Of a stretch of DNA of 64,000 nucleotides, positions 60,728-64,000 are shown piece after piece. Below the pieces are notes generated by a model. That model saw only the letters and a program-made list of their open reading frames with translations, ran no database searches and was not told where the DNA came from. The stretch lies in the NCBI GenBank assembly GCA_037141055.1, contig JBAXDH010000004.1, positions 9,716-73,715 on the forward strand, written 5' to 3'. This stretch comes from CAIVAT01 sp037141055 (GTDB taxonomy: Bacteria; Bacteroidota; Bacteroidia; Bacteroidales; FEN-979). A program made the position numbers and the translations under genes. Numbering within the stretch: the stretch's first letter is position 1; each line of letters begins with the position of its first letter.

Positions 60728-63352
60728 CTACTTCATGATGATGACCTGCTTTGTAACAAGACCTTCCGGTGTAACTATCCGAAGGGTGTAAAGGCCGTTC
60801 TTCAGGTCTCCCACTCCGATTTTCAACTTCTCCTCGTTGTTCTCATTGACAAAATTGATAACATCCCGGCCGTCAGCAGCAGTGATCCAGACCTGTAAAG
60901 GCCTTTGCTGTTTGTTTGCAGGTGCCAGGTAAATATAATCTCTGGCAGGGTTGGGATAAACCTTAAGTGCATTCAGGCCTGATTCATCAATTCCAAGAGG
61001 GTTCTTGCTGATGGTCATGGAAAGAAGATAGGTTCCCTTTGTCCCGGTAAATTTAGGAGATACTTCAAAATACAGGGTTCCGCCATTCATCATGACAATA
61101 TTATCAGGATCCACGTTATCAAAGGTAGGTGACCATGTGGTCCCGTCGGTGGAATAAGTCCATACGGCATCCAGTGTGTATGTCTGACCGCCGCCATATC
61201 CTTCATCATTCACAACCGCCCTGATCGTATAGGAAAACCCCGGATCAAGGGTGATCTTATAAAAGTCATAATCAGTGCCTGTGTTGCAGTTTGACCCATT
61301 TGTATTGGCCGTTGCCGTATTGCCGGAGAAATTGACCGGTAACAGGTACGCCTGTGCAATAGTGTTATTTAGTTCATACATGTCGGCAGCAAGTGTTCCT
61401 TCCTGCACCGTAACTTCAATGGGGTTCTGATAGGAGGTGGATCCGGTAAGTGTCCAGTTGCCCGCATTCGGGAGGTACTGCATGGCCATCAGGTAGGTGC
61501 CCGGTACGACATCCAACGCAGAATTTGAAAAAGTGAGACCATTAATATAATGATACCCGGCACTCAGGCTCTGACCGGTCAGGCTCTGGATGGTTGCGGC
61601 AAATGAGCCGTCAAGGTTGTACAGAGAAACGTCCCATGTGCCTGTAAAATTGGCAGTGCCGTTGTTGGCAACATCCAGGTGAACCGATACCTGCTGGCCC
61701 CTGATCAGTGTGGTGCCGGGGGTAACTGCCATTGGAGCATACAGTTCCATATCATTGGGATTGATCACATCGACCTGTATCCCGTTCGTATTGCCTCCGC
61801 TGCCATTGGGTAAAAGGATCCAATTTCCTCCGCCGGTACGGTAATAAACCGCAATGGTGTAAGCCCCGGGAAGCATCGTAAACAATCCCGCGTTTGAAAA
61901 AGTAATCCCATTGGTAAAATGTGACTGTGCAGGCAATGTCATATTTGTCTTGAGCTCGACAAAATCGACAAATGCCGAGTTGTTGTCAAAGATCGCTGCG
62001 CAGAAATCGCCCGAAAAACTGCCTGAAGCAGCCATATTTGCGATATCCGTGTTAATTGTGAAAGCATTTCCGTAATAGATTGGCGAAGCCGAGATATTCA
62101 TCGGTGCATATACCTGGAGTGTAGAAGTTCCACCACCACCACCGCCACCGTTGCCCTGGACGCCAAAGATCGCCTGTTGTCCGCTGTTAAAGCCTCCGGT
62201 ACCGCCACCGGTGCCAACTCCTTCGGGATTCAGGGCATCGATCTGGAAATAGCCGTCAAATTGTCCTTGCCATCCCCAGTTAAAATGAAACATACCATTG
62301 TCATCATATCCGTCGCATACAAAACAATGTCCACCTCCACTTCCAAATCCTGCATATATCAGCGGACGGTTGGCGTCGAGATCAGTTTTCATCATCGTGG
62401 TCCAGGTAGCGTCGCTAAATGAAGCCCTCGCCTCACCATGGAGGGTGGCCGGGTAACCGAAGTAGGTTTTGAGGGCATATTCAGCACAATTTGTAACCGG
62501 GCTCTGCGAGGTGACCACATAGGCGGCACTCCCTCCTGCAGACCCAACACCATAAGTCATATCAACACTTACACCGCAGTGGAACATCAGGGTTGCAATG
62601 TCATTGTTGGGTCCGTTCAGCACCATGGGCATACTATTCCAGTTATATGTCGTGCTCCCGAAATCAGCAGATTGTGTCCCGTATTTAGGGTCATTGTATG
62701 AATGAAATCCAGCCCCAGTTGCAGGGGAATTCCAGTACTTGAGCACCTGGGCCATGGCCGTGGCAACACACCCTGTCACTGCCCGTTGGTTGGCCTGGTT
62801 GTCAAAGGGGCAGAGGTCATTATAGAAAGGTGACTGGTTCCAGGTGGTCTGAACCAACGGAGCAACGCCGTGCGGAGCCTTATAAAGCGGTGCCGGGTTC
62901 GTGGTGATTTTATAATGTTCCCATTCCGCCATGATCTTCGGGGTGGCAGTCATATTCTGGCTGACCGCATATTGAATCTGGTCTTTATAGACTTTCAGCC
63001 ATGCTGCCACATGAGGGGGAATATTGGCTGCATCAAACGATTTCTGGTTGGAATAACCGAGAATCGGAGCCACCGCATCATCTCCGGATACAATAACAAA
63101 CCCCTGGGTCGAATTAATATTAAATACATAATAAAAAACCAGGGAATCAGCTGGTTTCCCCATAGCGGGATTTTCCGCAAATGAAGTGTAAGTCAGGGCG
63201 ACATCTGTGACATTCCTGATCTGGCCGGGAACAGCTTTGCCAATCAGAAACTGTTGTCCGACAAGCTTCGCTGTATTCTCATCCACTTTCTTTGCAAAGG
63301 AGAGGTTGACGAAAGCTGCAACCATAAACATCAATGTAAAGATCTTTTTCAT
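60728..63352 (-). CDS. C10-family cysteine protease with type IX sorting domain
   Basis: 874 residues. Signal peptide (1-20); a Spi-like inhibitory propeptide (about 21-155); and a streptopain-like catalytic domain (165-380) with catalytic Cys195 in 'AVTGCVATAMAQVLKYW' and His342 in 'GGGHCFVCDGYDDNG', followed by 'FHFNWGWQGQFDGYF'. Two Ig-like domains then follow, and a bacterial pre-peptidase-like domain (PPC; about 670-770). The last ~75 residues ('LKVYPNPARDYIYL' to 'GLVTKQVIIMK') form a type A C-terminal sorting domain. It should be secreted through the T9SS to the surface as a zymogen. Confidence 0.95.
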   Translation of the reverse strand: MKKIFTLMFMVAAFVNLSFAKKVDENTAKLVGQQFLIGKAVPGQIRNVTDVALTYTSFAENPAMGKPADSLVFYYVFNINSTQGFVIVSGDDAVAPILGYSNQKSFDAANIPPHVAAWLKVYKDQIQYAVSQNMTATPKIMAEWEHYKITTNPAPLYKAPHGVAPLVQTTWNQSPFYNDLCPFDNQANQRAVTGCVATAMAQVLKYWNSPATGAGFHSYNDPKYGTQSADFGSTTYNWNSMPMVLNGPNNDIATLMFHCGVSVDMTYGVGSAGGSAAYVVTSQSPVTNCAEYALKTYFGYPATLHGEARASFSDATWTTMMKTDLDANRPLIYAGFGSGGGHCFVCDGYDDNGMFHFNWGWQGQFDGYFQIDALNPEGVGTGGGTGGFNSGQQAIFGVQGNGGGGGGGTSTLQVYAPMNISASPIYYGNAFTINTDIANMAASGSFSGDFCAAIFDNNSAFVDFVELKTNMTLPAQSHFTNGITFSNAGLFTMLPGAYTIAVYYRTGGGNWILLPNGSGGNTNGIQVDVINPNDMELYAPMAVTPGTTLIRGQQVSVHLDVANNGTANFTGTWDVSLYNLDGSFAATIQSLTGQSLSAGYHYINGLTFSNSALDVVPGTYLMAMQYLPNAGNWTLTGSTSYQNPIEVTVQEGTLAADMYELNNTIAQAYLLPVNFSGNTATANTNGSNCNTGTDYDFYKITLDPGFSYTIRAVVNDEGYGGGQTYTLDAVWTYSTDGTTWSPTFDNVDPDNIVMMNGGTLYFEVSPKFTGTKGTYLLSMTISKNPLGIDESGLNALKVYPNPARDYIYLAPANKQQRPLQVWITAADGRDVINFVNENNEEKLKIGVGDLKNGLYTLRIVTPEGLVTKQVIIMK

Positions 63353-63419
63353 GGCATTTTTTTTATGTTATCGGGTTTGAAATTTTCCCAGAGGCTGGAA
63401 TTCAATAGTTTTTGATTGC

Positions 63420-63427
63420 CAAATATA
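63420..63427 (-). promoter_or_regulatory. Candidate -7 box for the C10 protease
   Basis: Minus-strand TATATTTG, about 68 bases before the start. AT-rich upstream region, no distinct -33 element. Confidence 0.45.
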
Positions 63428-63491
63428 CGCACTATTTGGTTTAAATAAAAATAACACTTAAAATTTAACAATATTTAACGCTTAATCCTTT

Positions 63492-63824
63492 ATGGGCATA
63501 CCGACGGGAGGGACCTGGAAAAAACGCTTTAAGGCCAGAACCTATAACAATATAATGACTTCATTACGAAGTTCCTATAACCACCTGAAGAAATATGAAG
63601 AGTTCAATGTTGGAAATTTATTCACCCTTGTGACTTATCATTCAGTGGCGTACGACCCTGTTACATTTACTGAAGAAGAATTCAAAAAGATACTGGCTGT
63701 AACCACGGATGAAAAGGGGATTGGTAGAAGAAAAAATCGTAGCTATTACAAGGAGTGGTTGCCAACTTCCTTTAAACTGGGTCTGTTGACCAGATGGGAG
63801 CCGTTAAGAAGACGGCTGGCCTGA
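63492..63824 (+). pseudogene. Tyrosine-recombinase (integrase) fragment
   Basis: 110 residues. 'NNIMTSLRSSYNHLKKYEEF' resembles the core-binding helices of a phage-type integrase, and 'DPVTFTEEEFKKILAVTTDE' the linker into the catalytic domain. 'FKLGLLTRWEPLRRR' stands where the first catalytic Arg (usually TGxRREE) should be, and the frame then ends. N-terminus and the whole catalytic domain are missing. It sits next to a tRNA gene, a frequent attachment site, so it may be the relic of an integrated element. Confidence 0.5.
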
Positions 63825-63916
63825 AGATTTTCCCCTAACAGTTTGGGTTGGGAAGCGAATGATTTCCGGAGAATTTCCTTACCTCGATTCCTTACCTCGG
63901 GGAACTCCTTAAAATG

Positions 63917-63940
63917 AAAAAAGTCCTACAATGTAGGACT
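63917..63940 (-). terminator. Intrinsic terminator of the tRNA gene
   Basis: On the minus strand, just after the tRNA 3' end, AGTCCTAC and GTAGGACT form an 8-base stem with a 3-base loop, followed by TTTTTT. The spacing (about 8 bases after the tRNA) is as expected. Confidence 0.85.
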
Positions 63941-63947
63941 ATCTATG

Positions 63948-64000
63948 TAGCGGGATCGAGATTTGAACTCGAGACCTCCGGGTTATGAATCCGACGCTCT
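63948..64000 (-). tRNA. tRNA-Met-type (CAT), 3' part
   Basis: The minus strand reads as the end of a tRNA, running off the window edge: the anticodon loop TTCATAA (CAT anticodon), then the T arm with TTCAAAT in a TCGAG/CTCGA stem, and the acceptor strand TCCCGCT followed by discriminator A. CCA is not encoded. CAT could be elongator Met, initiator Met or Ile2; the 5' half is missing. The last pair of the anticodon stem is an A-C mismatch. Confidence 0.88.

Overview
The window reads as chromosomal DNA of a Bacteroidota bacterium, most likely an anaerobic Bacteroidales/Marinilabiliales-type lineage. The signs are: Bacteroidota-type promoters (TAnnTTTG at -7) in front of many genes; the TonB receptor end / coaE / YbbR-like / yajC order; DUF1573 and SusD-era style lipoproteins; a C10 protease with a type IX secretion C-terminal domain; a BtuG-like lipoprotein behind a cobalamin riboswitch; and general lack of Shine-Dalgarno sequences. 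HydE and B12 capture point to anaerobic life. Genus cannot be set from this window.

Layout. 1-7.5 kb: housekeeping (3' end of a TonB-dependent receptor, coaE, YbbR-like, yajC, DUF1573 lipoprotein, aroK, rlmD) and a large hybrid sensor kinase divergent from an Hpt protein. 8.2-25.4 kb: an almost unbroken leftward exopolysaccharide locus of the Wzx/Wzy type: receiver protein, initiating sugar transferase with a receiver-like N-terminus, half-length TolC-like protein, Wzz/GNVR protein with a degenerate kinase domain, O-antigen ligase/polymerase, seven leftward glycosyltransferases plus one opposite GT8 gene, an acyltransferase and a flippase. No Wza-type export protein is seen; the TolC-like gene sits where one would be expected. 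25.5-36 kb: hydE, ychF-like, a lipoprotein, rpsA with an expanded acidic N-terminus, rnz (with a terminator-like hairpin inside its start), a B12 riboswitch and BtuG-like lipoprotein, lplA, an LpxL-like acyltransferase. 36-45.9 kb: aconitase/isopropylmalate dehydratase family enzyme, HD protein, isocitrate/isopropylmalate dehydrogenase family enzyme, phosphate transporter with its DUF47 partner, a cca-type nucleotidyltransferase, a pRiA4b ORF-3-like protein, miaA, a BadF-type kinase. 46-52 kb: DUF3108 protein, APC permease, receiver and Hpt proteins divergent from a five-PAS histidine kinase. 52-63.4 kb: surface-protein region with a TPR-HTH regulator, a YadA-head-like adhesin, a duplicated DUF1566 protein, a PKD-like surface protein and the C10 protease. 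63.5-64 kb: integrase fragment and the 3' part of a tRNA-Met (CAT) with its terminator, probably a recombination boundary.

Three signals are not explained by ordinary gene content. First, a ~128 bp element occurs three times in the same orientation (51941, 54488, 60421), each time at or just after a stop codon, bracketing the regulator block and the adhesin block. Second, many intergenic gaps carry arrays of 8-9 bp words, several followed by their own inverted copies (best case 17 perfect-phase octamers at 38617 plus inverted copies). Third, a perfect 13-bp hairpin with a T-run lies inside the first codons of rnz, 70 bases after rpsA.

Coordinates and starts are read from sequence; no database search, alignment program or folding program was run.
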